Below, piece after piece: positions 35,901 through 43,823 of a stretch of 64,000 bases of DNA (positions are counted from its first letter, which is position 1; each line of letters opens with the position of its first letter). The stretch covers positions 4,301 to 68,300 of the forward strand of contig NZ_JBPAOH010000027.1 in the NCBI RefSeq assembly GCF_050875635.1. Direction: 5' to 3'. The DNA is from Hassallia sp050875635 (GTDB lineage Bacteria > Cyanobacteriota > Cyanobacteriia > Cyanobacteriales > Nostocaceae). The notes under the pieces are model-generated. The model was given only the letters and a program-made list of their open reading frames with translations. It was not told the origin of the DNA and searched no databases. The translations under genes were made by a program, and so were the position numbers.

Positions 35901-37675
35901 CAAAAAGTTTGTTTGAGGTCAAAAGTATCTCCGCAAGCTAGAGAATTGTTTGGCGATCGCGCCATGATTATTTCATAGCTCGCGCTTTTAATTCGTGCCA
36001 AAATCCCAAAATCTAAATCAAATGTTCGACATCCCATTGCTAACAGTCTCTGGATGCGTTGCTCAAAATTTCGGCTGCGATCTGCTGCTACCTCATAAAG
36101 CGATCGTACCGATGCTTCATTTTCTCGCAGTTCGGCTTCGACTCGTTTCCGCTTTTGTTGAGCTTGAGCATCTTTAATCACAATTGTCAAGTAATTCGCA
36201 ACTTCCGTGAGCGTAGCAATTTCATGTTCGCTCCACTGTCGGGGTTCTGGGGAATCAAAACAAAGTAAACCTGTAAGTCCGTCTGAATCTCGTAACGGTA
36301 TCTCCAAAACAGCTTGAGTGTTACCTGCCAACATCCCAGGCACTAACGAGACCAAGCGTTCATCCTGAGTTACGTCTTCAATTATCATCGTCTTACCGCT
36401 AATTAAAGCCTGGAAATAATCACCAGCAGTACTTAGGTCAACGACAAACCCTGTAATTCGCGGCATTCCTTCTGGTTCCACAGAATGAACCACCTTTAAC
36501 ATGCCTTGCTCATTAATAGTCGAGAAAGCCACACGTAAAGTTTGAAAATACTTGCTAATTTGTTCGACAGTATGCGAAATTACTTGTGTGACAGACATTC
36601 CGGAAGTGATGCTAGTTGCAATATTATTCAGCAGTCTCAAGCGAATCTGACTTAAAAGCAGTGCTGACTCTGCGTGCTGACGCTGGATAATAAATTCTTG
36701 TAATTGCTGCTCTCTTTCCCGTAAAGTTGACTCTGTATGCTTATGCTCAGTAATTTCTCTCTCTAGTTGCAGCTTTGCGGCTTCCAGCTGCTTTGTCCGC
36801 ATTAAAGTTTTTTGAGCAAGGTAAACTGCTAATGCTAGCAGCCAACCACCGAGCAACCCTCCAATTAATACTACCGTTGGCAGATACGATTGAGCCTTAT
36901 TTAGTAACTTTCGTGTTGGCTTTATCCGCACCTGCCATTTAGCATTATAAAAGTCAATTTCTGTTTGATAGCTCCATTTTTTAGGATGTTGCTTATTTTC
37001 ATAATTGTTATTGTAAATCTCTTCTTTTCCGTCGAAAATACTAATTGTATATTTCTGTAACTCTTTTTCTTTAAAAATCGAGTCTATTAACGGTTTAACT
37101 TTAAAAATACCAATAATAAAGCCATCATTTTTATGCTCAGTATGTAAAGGAAAGTAAATAGAAAATCCCTTAACCCCTTGAACTAAATTTATAGACTGAG
37201 TAACAATTATCTTTTGACTTATAAGGGCAGATTCTAAAATAGCTTTTCGTTGCGAATCTACTTTCAAATTCAAATTTTTTTCGGCTGACTTACCTGCTAC
37301 AGGTACAACCCAGCGGATATGGTATGAAGAATCTACCCACTCTATCGCTTGGAAACCACTGTAATGTCTGATAAAATACTTTGCATCGGCTTCCCACTCC
37401 TGCCTAGTATTGCCAGTACGAATTGAAGAGCGATTTGCCATCCGCTCTAGTACTTGAACACGAGTTTTTAACTGTGCTGTAATTTCCGTTTTCACAGCAG
37501 ATGATTGCTGTTCAATTAGTTGCTCAATTTGCTCTTTCTCTTTAGCAATCAATCCCTGCCAAAGTAAAATAGTTATAAGTGAAGTACCAATTGCAATAAT
37601 AATTGGTAACTTTCCTGGCATCGGTTGTTTAATGCAAACTTTTAGCCAGGAATAATATCTATTTTGTTGAGTCAC
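32954..37675 (-). CDS. CHASE-GAF hybrid sensor histidine kinase with two receivers and Hpt
   Basis: A 1573-residue membrane kinase. One helix (about 22-42) and another (about 267-288) bracket an extracytoplasmic CHASE domain (about 45-260). Two or three GAF domains follow (about 345-500, 520-680, 690-850), then HisKA with SHEIRTPMNAVIGM (about 888), the ATPase (DTGIGIP, GGTGLGLAIS), two receivers (VLDMHMSEMDG about 1215; FMDVQMPEMDG about 1360) and a C-terminal Hpt with the phosphorylatable His in TAHSLRSL (about 1517). It can run a full phosphorelay, probably onto the GGDEF regulator downstream. Within the ATPase, about 25 residues (AVSTHTETCPSDWLPFSLSP) are encoded by repeat-like DNA. ATG at 37675. 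Confidence 0.93.
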   Translation of the reverse strand: MTQQNRYYSWLKVCIKQPMPGKLPIIIAIGTSLITILLWQGLIAKEKEQIEQLIEQQSSAVKTEITAQLKTRVQVLERMANRSSIRTGNTRQEWEADAKYFIRHYSGFQAIEWVDSSYHIRWVVPVAGKSAEKNLNLKVDSQRKAILESALISQKIIVTQSINLVQGVKGFSIYFPLHTEHKNDGFIIGIFKVKPLIDSIFKEKELQKYTISIFDGKEEIYNNNYENKQHPKKWSYQTEIDFYNAKWQVRIKPTRKLLNKAQSYLPTVVLIGGLLGGWLLALAVYLAQKTLMRTKQLEAAKLQLEREITEHKHTESTLREREQQLQEFIIQRQHAESALLLSQIRLRLLNNIATSITSGMSVTQVISHTVEQISKYFQTLRVAFSTINEQGMLKVVHSVEPEGMPRITGFVVDLSTAGDYFQALISGKTMIIEDVTQDERLVSLVPGMLAGNTQAVLEIPLRDSDGLTGLLCFDSPEPRQWSEHEIATLTEVANYLTIVIKDAQAQQKRKRVEAELRENEASVRSLYEVAADRSRNFEQRIQRLLAMGCRTFDLDFGILARIKSASYEIIMARSPNNSLACGDTFDLKQTFCSQILNTDEPLTVDRHNISSWQNHPAYSKLRIESYIGTRVLVAGKLYCTLCFWSRSRRYKPFKSSDKELLKLMAQWLGSEIERHQTQTALQQQFQRTLLFKQITQEIRQSLSAKEIFQTTAIQIGQTFGVNRCAIHEYISTSIPHIKVMAEYLEPGYISMLGLELPVIDNPYLEKLLAQDLALVSPDVYSEPLLKPIESICRQIKLKSTLAIRTSYQGEPNGLIALHQCDDFRSWTSDEIELLESVAAQVGIALAQANLLEQETKQRQELTVKNLALEQATREAEAANRAKSEFLAMMSHEIRTPMNAVIGMTGLLLDMELTEQQQDFVETIRSSSDVLLAVINDILDFSKIESGKLDLEKHPFNLRNCIEEALDLLAPQAAAKSIDLAYLIDPQTPTAIVGDNTRLRQILVNLLSNAIKFTEVGEVVVSVTAKQIEEGERNKKNLYPLTAVSTHTETCPSDWLPFSLSPDFCKKSTYYEIQFAVRDTGIGIPKEQIKRLFKPFSQVDASTTRRYGGTGLGLAISKRLSKMMGGWMWVESCVDIGSTFYFTLVAESAPSEMVDLQGLQSNLVGKRLLVVDDSAINRQIIALQAYNWGMIVQAAKSGLQALEFITSQEQFDIAVLDMHMSEMDGLSLAERIHSLPGCEEMPLVILSCVGKITQKELGAKAEFIAVLSKPIRQSHLYDVLIRLLCRQRICVLPLPFSAPIFNSRISQELPLRILLVEDIALNQKVAIQMLQRLGYRADVANNGFEALAALRRQSYDLVFMDVQMPEMDGLEATRRICEEWSQCDRPWIIATTAHAMQGDKEQCLSAGMNDYISKPIRVEALIQSLENYKRLRQSDFTSAIETSDVNQEKLAFQPEIVYKNVAPALDAETFQGLKQMTGNDAEMMAEIIDSYLEDAPQRLSAIASAVEQKDAALLRSTAHSLRSLSVTIGAMPLAQLCSQLEAMGRAGTISASTLVLQLEKEYQRVEAALQLEHL

Positions 37676-38175
37676 TTGTTCATCTTTATCTTTAGAAATA
37701 ACTGGGCACGTTCAAACCTAATTATGTCCGCCGCGAACATCCACGGCAGACGAATTATATTAACGCCTACTTATCTATATAAAGTCTCATATTATTCAAC
37801 TAATTAGATATCGTATAATTGCGGAAAGTTCATAAATAATTAATAATAAATACTGATTTATCTTTACAAAAATTTAAATACTACCAATAGTATAGACTTT
37901 GCTTTTGATACATAATTTAGATTCGTAGTGAGCCAGCGCGGTCTTCTCCCAAAGGGAGAGGCTAACGCCAAGGGGAGGCACTGCGTTGGACGGGTTTCCC
38001 GGCTTGAAGCATGTGCCGTGGTTTCCCCCATGAGCGACTGGCGAACCCGTTCGCGCAGCGTCTCGAAGAGAAGGGTGAGCGCTTTAGCGCTCAAAATGCC
38101 AATCTTCTCCTCGTTCCTTGCTATAAAGCAAAAAACGAGGTGTGAACGTCTCTACATAAACGTAAGAGATCCACT
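37676..38175. other. Gap of 500 bases with repeats only
   Basis: The left half is A/T-rich upstream DNA of the hybrid kinase gene; the right half is the palindromic cluster at 37929-38049 followed by a partial GAACGTCTCTAC repeat (38148). Frames here are shadows of the repeats. Confidence 0.6.
37929..38049. repeat. Long palindromic repeat cluster (GAGCCAGCGCG...GCGACTGGC)
   Basis: Begins GAGCCAGCGCGG, ends GCGACTGGCGAACCCG, with internal inverted blocks (CCCAAAGGG, GGGAGAGGCTAACGCC). This is the longest copy in the window of a dispersed family also seen at 14349, 27405 and 42417, and in coding DNA at 17655 and 34512. Confidence 0.75.
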
Positions 38176-38796
38176 TTAATCAGCAAGCTGCTGATACCTT
38201 TGCTGAATATCCTCAATCGTAAACACCGCTTCAAACTTCAACCCCACCGACTGATAAAACTCAGCACCACCCTGTAAGCGATCTATCAGTGAAATTACTT
38301 GATTAACGGTATAACCCGCATCTCTAAGTCGTTCCACCGCTTTCATCGCCGATCGCCCTGTAGTCACGACATCTTCCAACACCACTACTGTTGCATTCTC
38401 TGGCAAAGTGGGACCTTCAATATATGCTTTTGTGCCGTGTCCTTTAGCTTCTTTGCGAATAATTAAAGCGGGTATCGGTCGATTTTCATACGCAGAAACC
38501 ACACTAACTGCTGTGACAATTGGATCTGCACCCAATGTCAAACCGGCTACAGCTTGCGTATTTTCTGGTAGTCGGGATAGAAGAATGCGACCAATAGCTA
38601 AAGCACCTTGAGGATTAAGTGTTACCTGCTTCCCATTGATGTAATAAGAACTCGCTTGCCCAGAAGAAAGTATAAAATCACCTTCTTGATAGGCAAGTCG
38701 GCAAAATAAATTCAGCAACTGTTGGTGCAGAATATTCAAATCGGCAGTAGATGCCCACAAGTCAGACTGGGTAAAGGTTTCAGCTTGATAATTCAT
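38176..38796 (-). CDS. pyrE: Orotate phosphoribosyltransferase
   Basis: The pyrimidine pathway enzyme that joins orotate to PRPP to give OMP. The PRPP-binding motif VVVLEDVVTTGRSA (about 135-148) and the flexible catalytic loop IRKEAKGHGTKAYIEG are present, as are the N-terminal ILSSGQASSYYI residues. At 206 residues it has the expected length for a stand-alone PyrE. A GTG (38799) precedes the ATG at 38796; the ATG is preferred. It stands alone; no other pyrimidine genes are nearby. Confidence 0.96.
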   Translation of the reverse strand: MNYQAETFTQSDLWASTADLNILHQQLLNLFCRLAYQEGDFILSSGQASSYYINGKQVTLNPQGALAIGRILLSRLPENTQAVAGLTLGADPIVTAVSVVSAYENRPIPALIIRKEAKGHGTKAYIEGPTLPENATVVVLEDVVTTGRSAMKAVERLRDAGYTVNQVISLIDRLQGGAEFYQSVGLKFEAVFTIEDIQQRYQQLAD

Positions 38797-38898
38797 CACA
38801 GTACATTAAAAGTTGTGCTACACCAAAGGTTGAACTCATCAAAGTTCTGAAATTAAGCATAAGTTAAGATTCGCCCATCATATTGAGGAGTAATAAAT

Positions 38899-39330
38899 AT
38901 GGGTATAAAATTTCAAGCTCTTGGCGGTTTATTAGTGCTGCTAGCTGCGAGTATTAGCATCCCAGCTTTTGCCGATGACAAGGGGACAACTAATTATGAA
39001 ACACCGAATGAAGTATTTGATCGAGCTTTCTTTAAAAACGATCGCAATTTCTACGGCAACAACACTTTTAGACGGCAAATAGACTGGCTGGTAGGACCTG
39101 GTTCGTTGTTCCGCAATTCCTTCCCGGAAAGTGAAATAGCGCGTGATGCTGAATTGGTTAACGTTGTCTATCGCGACATTCTCAATCAGCAAGTTGGCAA
39201 CGATCCATATATTCGCACGCCAGATTTACCCAATCCTTATAATACATCGTTAATGATGTCTCCTCGCTTAAACTCCAACAAGCTCAAAACCGGCACTGAA
39301 TTTAGGTTTGATACTGTACCACCTCGGTAA
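38899..39330 (+). CDS. Secreted hypothetical protein
   Basis: A 143-residue protein with a clear Sec signal peptide: MGIKF, a hydrophobic core LGGLLVLLAASISIPA, and a signal peptidase site AFA followed by DDKG (cleavage after about residue 25). The mature part is Asn/Arg/Phe-rich with no cysteines and no known domain. A GAGGAGTAATAA ribosome-binding region precedes the ATG. Function unknown; probably periplasmic or extracellular. It is divergent from pyrE. Confidence 0.75.
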   Translation: MGIKFQALGGLLVLLAASISIPAFADDKGTTNYETPNEVFDRAFFKNDRNFYGNNTFRRQIDWLVGPGSLFRNSFPESEIARDAELVNVVYRDILNQQVGNDPYIRTPDLPNPYNTSLMMSPRLNSNKLKTGTEFRFDTVPPR

Positions 39331-39353
39331 AATACCGCTACGCTAAATCAATA

Positions 39354-39384
39354 GTCAATAGTCATGATAATCATGACTATTGAC
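39354..39384. terminator. 31-base near-perfect palindrome
   Basis: GTCAATAGTCATGAT, one base, then ATCATGACTATTGAC: a 15-bp stem with a single central base. It lies 24 bases after the secreted protein gene, so it could end that transcript, though no T-run follows. Confidence 0.55.
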
Positions 39385-39454
39385 CAAAGTCCAAAATTTT
39401 TGGCGTTGTATATTTTCGGGATAATTTTGTGATATGCGTCAAAAATTGAACGTA

Positions 39455-39515
39455 TTGTAGAGACGTTCCAGTGGAACGTCTCTACGATTCATGCGGAACG
39501 TCTCTACGATTCATC
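39455..39515. repeat. GTAGAGACGTTCC palindromic repeat, two units
   Basis: GTAGAGACGTTCCA/GTGGAACGTCTCTAC (39457-39485) is a near-perfect inverted repeat, followed by a second half copy GGAACGTCTCTACG. The motif is a familiar dispersed palindrome in cyanobacterial genomes; a fragment also occurs at 38148. Confidence 0.75.
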
Positions 39516-39551
39516 CCACGGTTATGCAATGCCAAATTTATCATGATTGGA

Positions 39552-39624
39552 TGCGCCCTACTGGAATCGAACCAGTCTGAAAGCGAATTATGAGCTCGCT
39601 GCCTCCCCAATCGGCCAAAGGCGC
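39552..39624 (-). tRNA. tRNA-Met (CAT anticodon)
   Basis: On the minus strand the acceptor stem GCGCCTT pairs with AGGGCGC (one G-T), the anticodon arm is GCGAG-CTCATAA-TTCGC with anticodon CAT, and the T arm is ACTGG-TTCGATT-CCAGT. Discriminator A is followed by TCC, so CCA is not encoded. The D arm is compact (GCC-GATTGGGGA-GGC). The sequence fits an elongator-type tRNA-Met better than an initiator, because the acceptor has a normal 1-72 G-C pair; a lysidine-modified tRNA-Ile(CAT) cannot be excluded from sequence alone. Confidence 0.9.
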
Positions 39625-39885
39625 TTATTTAGGTTTGAGATTGCTATGAGTTATTACTTCAACGCTATTGCTAATTTTAGCGTTAGGTAGCAACCTCACG
39701 ACTCGATTTTAGCATGAGTTCACAGACTGTGAACCCTCTACAATAGTTTAGCAGATTTTATACTACATCATTTGACACAGAAATAGGGCAGACTAATATT
39801 GATTAAGTCTTTTAAAGATTGAAGTACACAGCTTCAATCCTTTTACATAAATAGACTATCATTCTTTGGCAATAGCTTCTTGGCA

Positions 39886-40581
39886 ATGAAATTAAATTCC
39901 ACTGTACTTCTGACGTTGATTTTATTAACCCTAATGTTGGGAGCGGGTTCTGTAAGCGCGTTTTGGGGCTTTACTTTGGGGAGTTCCGCACTTAAGGGTG
40001 TGACAACCCCAGATGGTCGTCCTACAACTAAATTCGCCAGCAGTAAGGCAAACAGCGCCCAACATCAAGCGGTAACGTTATTAAGAGAGGAAGAAATCCT
40101 CAAAATTGTTAAGTCCCGGATTGAGGGTAAGAGCAAGGCTGCTAAAGCTAAAAAATCTGATGACGAGGACGAAGAAAATACCAGCAAGCCAAAACCTCAG
40201 GAAACACCGACTGAAGTCGAAGAAAAACCCCAAGCCGGATTTCCCATCGCTGCTGAAAGCCAGAAAGTAACGATTTCTGTACAATCTGCTCGCTACTCTG
40301 GCGGTGATTTGCTACTTCGCGTGAAAATGCAGAATAAAGGAGCCGATTCCGTGCGCTTTTTATACAGTTTTTTGGATGTCACTGATGACAAAGGACGAAC
40401 CTTAAGCGCTAGTACCGACGGCTTGCCAGCAGAATTGCCTGCAAATGGACCGACATTTTCTGGTACAGTAAGTATTCCTACGCCTTTGCTTGACGATGTA
40501 AAGCGTATCTCACTTGCCTTGACTGATTATCCCGATCAAAAATTGAAACTGGAAGTGCCAAATATTCCTGTGGAAAGATAG
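39886..40581 (+). CDS. Exported hypothetical protein
   Basis: A 231-residue protein with an N-terminal signal peptide (KLNSTVLLTLILLTLMLGAGSVSA, cleavage likely after VSA). A Lys/Glu/Pro-rich linker (about 80-125) leads to a beta-rich C-terminal domain (VTISVQSARYSGGDLLLRVKMQNKG, FLYSFLDVTDDKGRTL), which looks like an Ig-like or DUF-type beta sandwich. No catalytic residues seen. The frame opens at a TTG (39880), but the ATG at 39886 gives a normal signal peptide. The stop is immediately followed by a GGGCATG array. Function unknown; probably periplasmic. Confidence 0.72.
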   Translation: MKLNSTVLLTLILLTLMLGAGSVSAFWGFTLGSSALKGVTTPDGRPTTKFASSKANSAQHQAVTLLREEEILKIVKSRIEGKSKAAKAKKSDDEDEENTSKPKPQETPTEVEEKPQAGFPIAAESQKVTISVQSARYSGGDLLLRVKMQNKGADSVRFLYSFLDVTDDKGRTLSASTDGLPAELPANGPTFSGTVSIPTPLLDDVKRISLALTDYPDQKLKLEVPNIPVER

Positions 40582-40582
40582 G

Positions 40583-40865
40583 GCATGGGGCATGGGGCAT
40601 GGGGCATTGGGCATTGGGCATGGGGCATGGGGCATGGGGCATGGGGCATGGGGCATAGGTTTGGCTGTGCGTTGCTCTGGTTCCCTCCGAGTCCCGCATC
40701 TGCCGTCATTGGTAATAATTCTTTCCCTTTCCCCTTTCCCCTTTCCCCTTTCACGGCAGGTGCTACAACGGGGGGAACCAGAGCACAACGCACTGCCTCC
40801 CCTTTTCCCCTCTTAAAAAAGCCCCCAGCTCCCCCTTGTCCCCCTTGTCCCCCTTGTCTCCCTAA
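40583..40865. repeat. GGGCATG heptamers, flanked inverted repeat and CCCCTTT/CCCTTGT arrays
   Basis: Heptamer array GGGCATG/GGGCATT (40583-40656), then an inverted repeat pair (GTGCGTTGCTCTGGTTCC at 40667 and its counterpart ending GCACAACGCAC at 40793) around CCCCTTT units (40728-40750), then CCCTTGT-type units to about 40865. Confidence 0.8.
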
Positions 40866-40961
40866 TCCCCAGTTTGGTCGTAAACAATCAACAACTAAGC
40901 ACTAACAATCCCTAATCTCAAGATTATCTTTCTAAATAGGAGCGTCAGTTGTACACGGGCT

Positions 40962-42329
40962 TTGACGGTGATTGGTTTTCCTAGTTTAAGTTTGACAGAT
41001 GTGGGGCTGCGATTGTTGTCAGTGCTGCTGCTGATAGCGATCAATGCTTTTTTTGTAACAGCCGAGTTTTCGATAGTGACAGTGAGACGATCGCGCATTC
41101 AGCAGTTAGTCGAAGCTGGTGACATTCAGGCGATCGCGGTGGAAATGTTGCAACGTAGTATAGATAGATTGCTATCTACTACTCAGTTAGGCATTACTTT
41201 GTCTAGCTTGGCGTTGGGTTGGATTGGCGAAAGTACAATTGTCGGGTTAGTAAGTTCATGGCTGGAATCATTACCTTTACCTATGGGGACGAGTGTTTTT
41301 ATCGCTCATTCCCTATCGATCCCGATCGCCTTTTTCTTAATCGCTTATCTACAAATTATTTTAGGCGAACTATGTCCCAAATCGATCGCCATGCTGTACT
41401 CAGAACAGCTAGCGCGGTTTTTGGGACCTTCAGTAAAAGCGATCGTTAGATTTTTCAGCCCCTTTATCTGGATTCTCAACCAATCAACTCGTGCCATCAT
41501 GCGATTGTTTGGCATTCAGTATACAGGACAAAGCTGGCTACCACCTGTTACCTCAAAAGAACTGCAACTTATTATCTCTACAGAACAAGAATCTACTGGT
41601 TTGCAGCTTTCAGAGCGAGAATTGCTGAATAATGTGTTTGAATTTGGTGATGTAACAGCACAATTGGTGATGGTTCCCCGCACCAGCATTATAGCTTTGC
41701 CCAAAGATGCGACCTTCAACAGATTGCTGACTGAAATGGTAGCGACTGGTCACTCTCGCTATCCTGTCATCGGCGAATCTTTAGACGATATTCGCGGCAT
41801 TATTTATTTTAAAGATTTGGCAGAACCTTTAGCTACTAACAAGCTGACGTTACAGACACATATCCAGCCTTGGATGCGTCCTGCGCGGTTTGTCCCAGAA
41901 AATATGCCATTAAGTGAATTATTGCCCCGGATGCAGCAAGAGAAACCAGCAATGGCGATCGTCGTCAATGAATTTGGCGGTACTGTTGGGCTAGTAACCA
42001 TTCAAGATGTCATAGCCGAAATTATTGGCGACGCAGACGAAGCCGAAAGTAGCGACGACTTGTTAATCAAGATGTTAGATGAACAGACATATTTGGTGCA
42101 AGCGCAAATCAACTTAGAAGACTTTAACGAAGTCTTGCACTTCAATTTGCCTTTAACTAAAAAATATCAGACATTAGGTGGCTTTTTGCTCTACCAATTG
42201 CAAAAAATTCCTTCTATGGGGGAAACCTTTAATTATAACAATCTGGAGTTTACCGTCATGTCCGTCACCGGACCACGCCTGCACCAAATCCAAGTGCGAC
42301 GCCTTGAAGAGGGGGAGAGGGGGGGATGA
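40962..42329 (+). CDS. CorC/HlyC-family CNNM-CBS transporter
   Basis: A 455-residue membrane protein of the CNNM/CorC (former hemolysin C) family, linked to Mg2+/Co2+ efflux. The N-terminal DUF21 domain has about four helices (LLSVLLLIAINAFFVTAEFSIV, then QLGITLSSLALGWIG, FFLIAYLQIILGELCPKSIA). A pair of CBS domains (about 225-345; MVPRTSIIALPKDATFN, IRGIIYFKDLA, VVNEFGGTVGLVTIQDVI) and a C-terminal CorC_HlyC domain (LNLEDFNEVLHF-like) follow. The start is TTG at 40962, with GTG at 40968 as an alternative. The last residues EEGERGG are encoded by the start of a purine-rich repeat array, so the array has reached the C-terminus. Confidence 0.9.
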   Translation: MTVIGFPSLSLTDVGLRLLSVLLLIAINAFFVTAEFSIVTVRRSRIQQLVEAGDIQAIAVEMLQRSIDRLLSTTQLGITLSSLALGWIGESTIVGLVSSWLESLPLPMGTSVFIAHSLSIPIAFFLIAYLQIILGELCPKSIAMLYSEQLARFLGPSVKAIVRFFSPFIWILNQSTRAIMRLFGIQYTGQSWLPPVTSKELQLIISTEQESTGLQLSERELLNNVFEFGDVTAQLVMVPRTSIIALPKDATFNRLLTEMVATGHSRYPVIGESLDDIRGIIYFKDLAEPLATNKLTLQTHIQPWMRPARFVPENMPLSELLPRMQQEKPAMAIVVNEFGGTVGLVTIQDVIAEIIGDADEAESSDDLLIKMLDEQTYLVQAQINLEDFNEVLHFNLPLTKKYQTLGGFLLYQLQKIPSMGETFNYNNLEFTVMSVTGPRLHQIQVRRLEEGERGG

Positions 42330-42500
42330 GGAGATGGGGAGATGGGGAGATGGGGAGATGGGGAGATGGGGAGATGGGGAGATGGGGAGATGGGGAGAGG
42401 AGGGGTAGAGGAGTTTGAGGCGACTGGCGAACCCGAAGGGGAAGAAAGAATTGTCTCCTTGTCTCCTTGTCCCCTTGTCCTCCTTGTCCTCTTGTCCCCA
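42322..42500. repeat. GGGGAGAT octamer array plus CTTGTCC array
   Basis: About nine near-perfect GGGGAGAT units (42328-42400), a GCGACTGGCGAACCC fragment (42422), then CCTTGTCTCC/CCTTGTCC units to 42500. It fills the whole gap between convergent corC-like and queC genes. Confidence 0.85.
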
Positions 42501-42504
42501 TGCC

Positions 42505-43182
42505 CTACTCAACATACGCGACTGGATCGACGATTCCCAATTCGGCAAAAGCCGCGAGACGCAAGCGGCAAGAATCGCACACTCCGCAAGCTTTATCACC
42601 GCCGGCGTAGCAAGACCAAGTTAATTCCCACGGTACGCCCAATTTATTGCCAAGTTGGATAATTTCGGTTTTTTTCAGGTTAATTAGGGGTGATTCAATC
42701 GTAATTGCTTGCCCAAGACGCCCTTGTTTTGTTCCTAAACTAAAGACTTCTTGCATCGCTTGGATGTAATCGGGGCGACAATCAGGATATCCAGAATAAT
42801 CTAAAGCATTAATCCCAATGTAAACGCGATCGCCGCCAATAATTTCCGCTCTTGCGAGGGCAAAGCTTAAAAATATTGTATTGCGAGCCGGAACATAAGT
42901 TACAGGAATATCTTCCGACATTTGAGCGAGCGATCGCTCTTGGGGTAAATCAATAGTGTCGTCTGTAAGTGCCGAACCGCCCCATTGCCGTAAGTCAAAT
43001 TTTACTACTTGATGTTCTACCACTCCAGCTTGTTGAGCGACTAACAGCGCTGACTGTAACTCTCGTCGGTGTCGCTGCTGGTAATCAAAGGATATGGCGT
43101 GACACTCACAACCGTCAGCTTTGGCTTGATAGAGAATTGTGGAAGAATCTAATCCTCCAGACAACAGAATTACAGCTTTCAT
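42505..43182 (-). CDS. queC: 7-cyano-7-deazaguanine synthase QueC
   Basis: An ATP-dependent enzyme that turns 7-carboxy-7-deazaguanine into preQ0, a step in queuosine and archaeosine-type base synthesis. The PP-loop SGGLDSST is at residues 8-15. The zinc-binding cysteines lie in the C-terminal SCYAGGDKACGVCDSC cluster. Conserved substrate residues NTIFLSFALARAEII and YSGYPDCRPDYI are present. At 225 residues it is a normal length. No queD, queE or queF is next to it, so the pathway is scattered. ATG at 43182. Confidence 0.96.
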   Translation of the reverse strand: MKAVILLSGGLDSSTILYQAKADGCECHAISFDYQQRHRRELQSALLVAQQAGVVEHQVVKFDLRQWGGSALTDDTIDLPQERSLAQMSEDIPVTYVPARNTIFLSFALARAEIIGGDRVYIGINALDYSGYPDCRPDYIQAMQEVFSLGTKQGRLGQAITIESPLINLKKTEIIQLGNKLGVPWELTWSCYAGGDKACGVCDSCRLRLAAFAELGIVDPVAYVE

Positions 43183-43214
43183 CTGAGTTTTAATTTTTGA
43201 TTTGATTTGTCAAC

Positions 43215-43401
43215 ATGCCACAAACAGAGGTTGTGTCAGTGTCTTTAGCGTGGTCTATACGAAACAAGAGAGTGGCAAGCCGCCTTAAATAAGGAAATTG
43301 CATCAATCGAAGCCAAAACGTGGCACGATGACTTAAACAAGCCGCTCTGGGTTTCTGCCGGATTTTGGAGATTATTCAATGAAAATAATTTAAGTGTATA
43401 A
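43215..43401 (+). pseudogene. Possible frameshifted gene remnant
   Basis: From ATG at 43215 one frame reads MPQTEVVSVSLAWSIRNKR. Near 43272 a second frame takes over with protein-like sequence EWQAALNKEIASIEAKTWHD, then DLNKPLWVSAGFWRLFNENN, and stops at 43399-43401. A one-base shift joins them into a 60-residue polypeptide. Neither piece matches a family I know. It could be a decayed gene or coincidence. Confidence 0.3.
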
Positions 43402-43823
43402 GCGATCGCAATTTCAAATGAAACTCTTCTTGTTGAAAATCCTCTAAGTAGTATATTTTTTGGCTTTTGTAATTTTACTGACAATAAAGTGAAGAATTTT
43501 AACTTGTCTTCAATCAATATTGATCCCGGTAAGTAATTGCCTAAATGCAGAGCGAGAAAGTAACCCTTATTTCTTACTTAATTTTTCAAGTTAATAAAAA
43601 GACATATTCGGTTTTGTGTAAAGCGCAAAAAAACTAATCGCTCAAAACTAAATATACAAAACAAACTTAGATTGCGGGAACTCACAACAAACTTTGAAAT
43701 TCTTCATAAATAGAACCTCTATGTTACCATCTGGATGGTTTTAGACGGCTCATGACTAGCAATAAAGTATAAACGCCAACGCTCGAAGCGTCTTTAGATT
43801 TGGTGGTTGAGGAGAAAATAGTA
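43402..43823. other. Gap of about 420 bases, no gene seen
   Basis: A/T-rich DNA upstream of the oxidoreductase gene. A 90-codon minus-strand frame over 43245-43517 has no recognisable features and looks spurious. No repeats stand out. Confidence 0.5.

Noticed and set aside
39552..39624. Initiator tRNA-fMet
   Set aside because: The acceptor begins with a paired G-C, unlike the mismatched 1-72 of bacterial initiators; an elongator tRNA-Met is preferred.
43245..43517. A 90-codon minus-strand frame
   Set aside because: Ser/Leu/Phe-rich sequence without features; it is opposite the possible remnant described.
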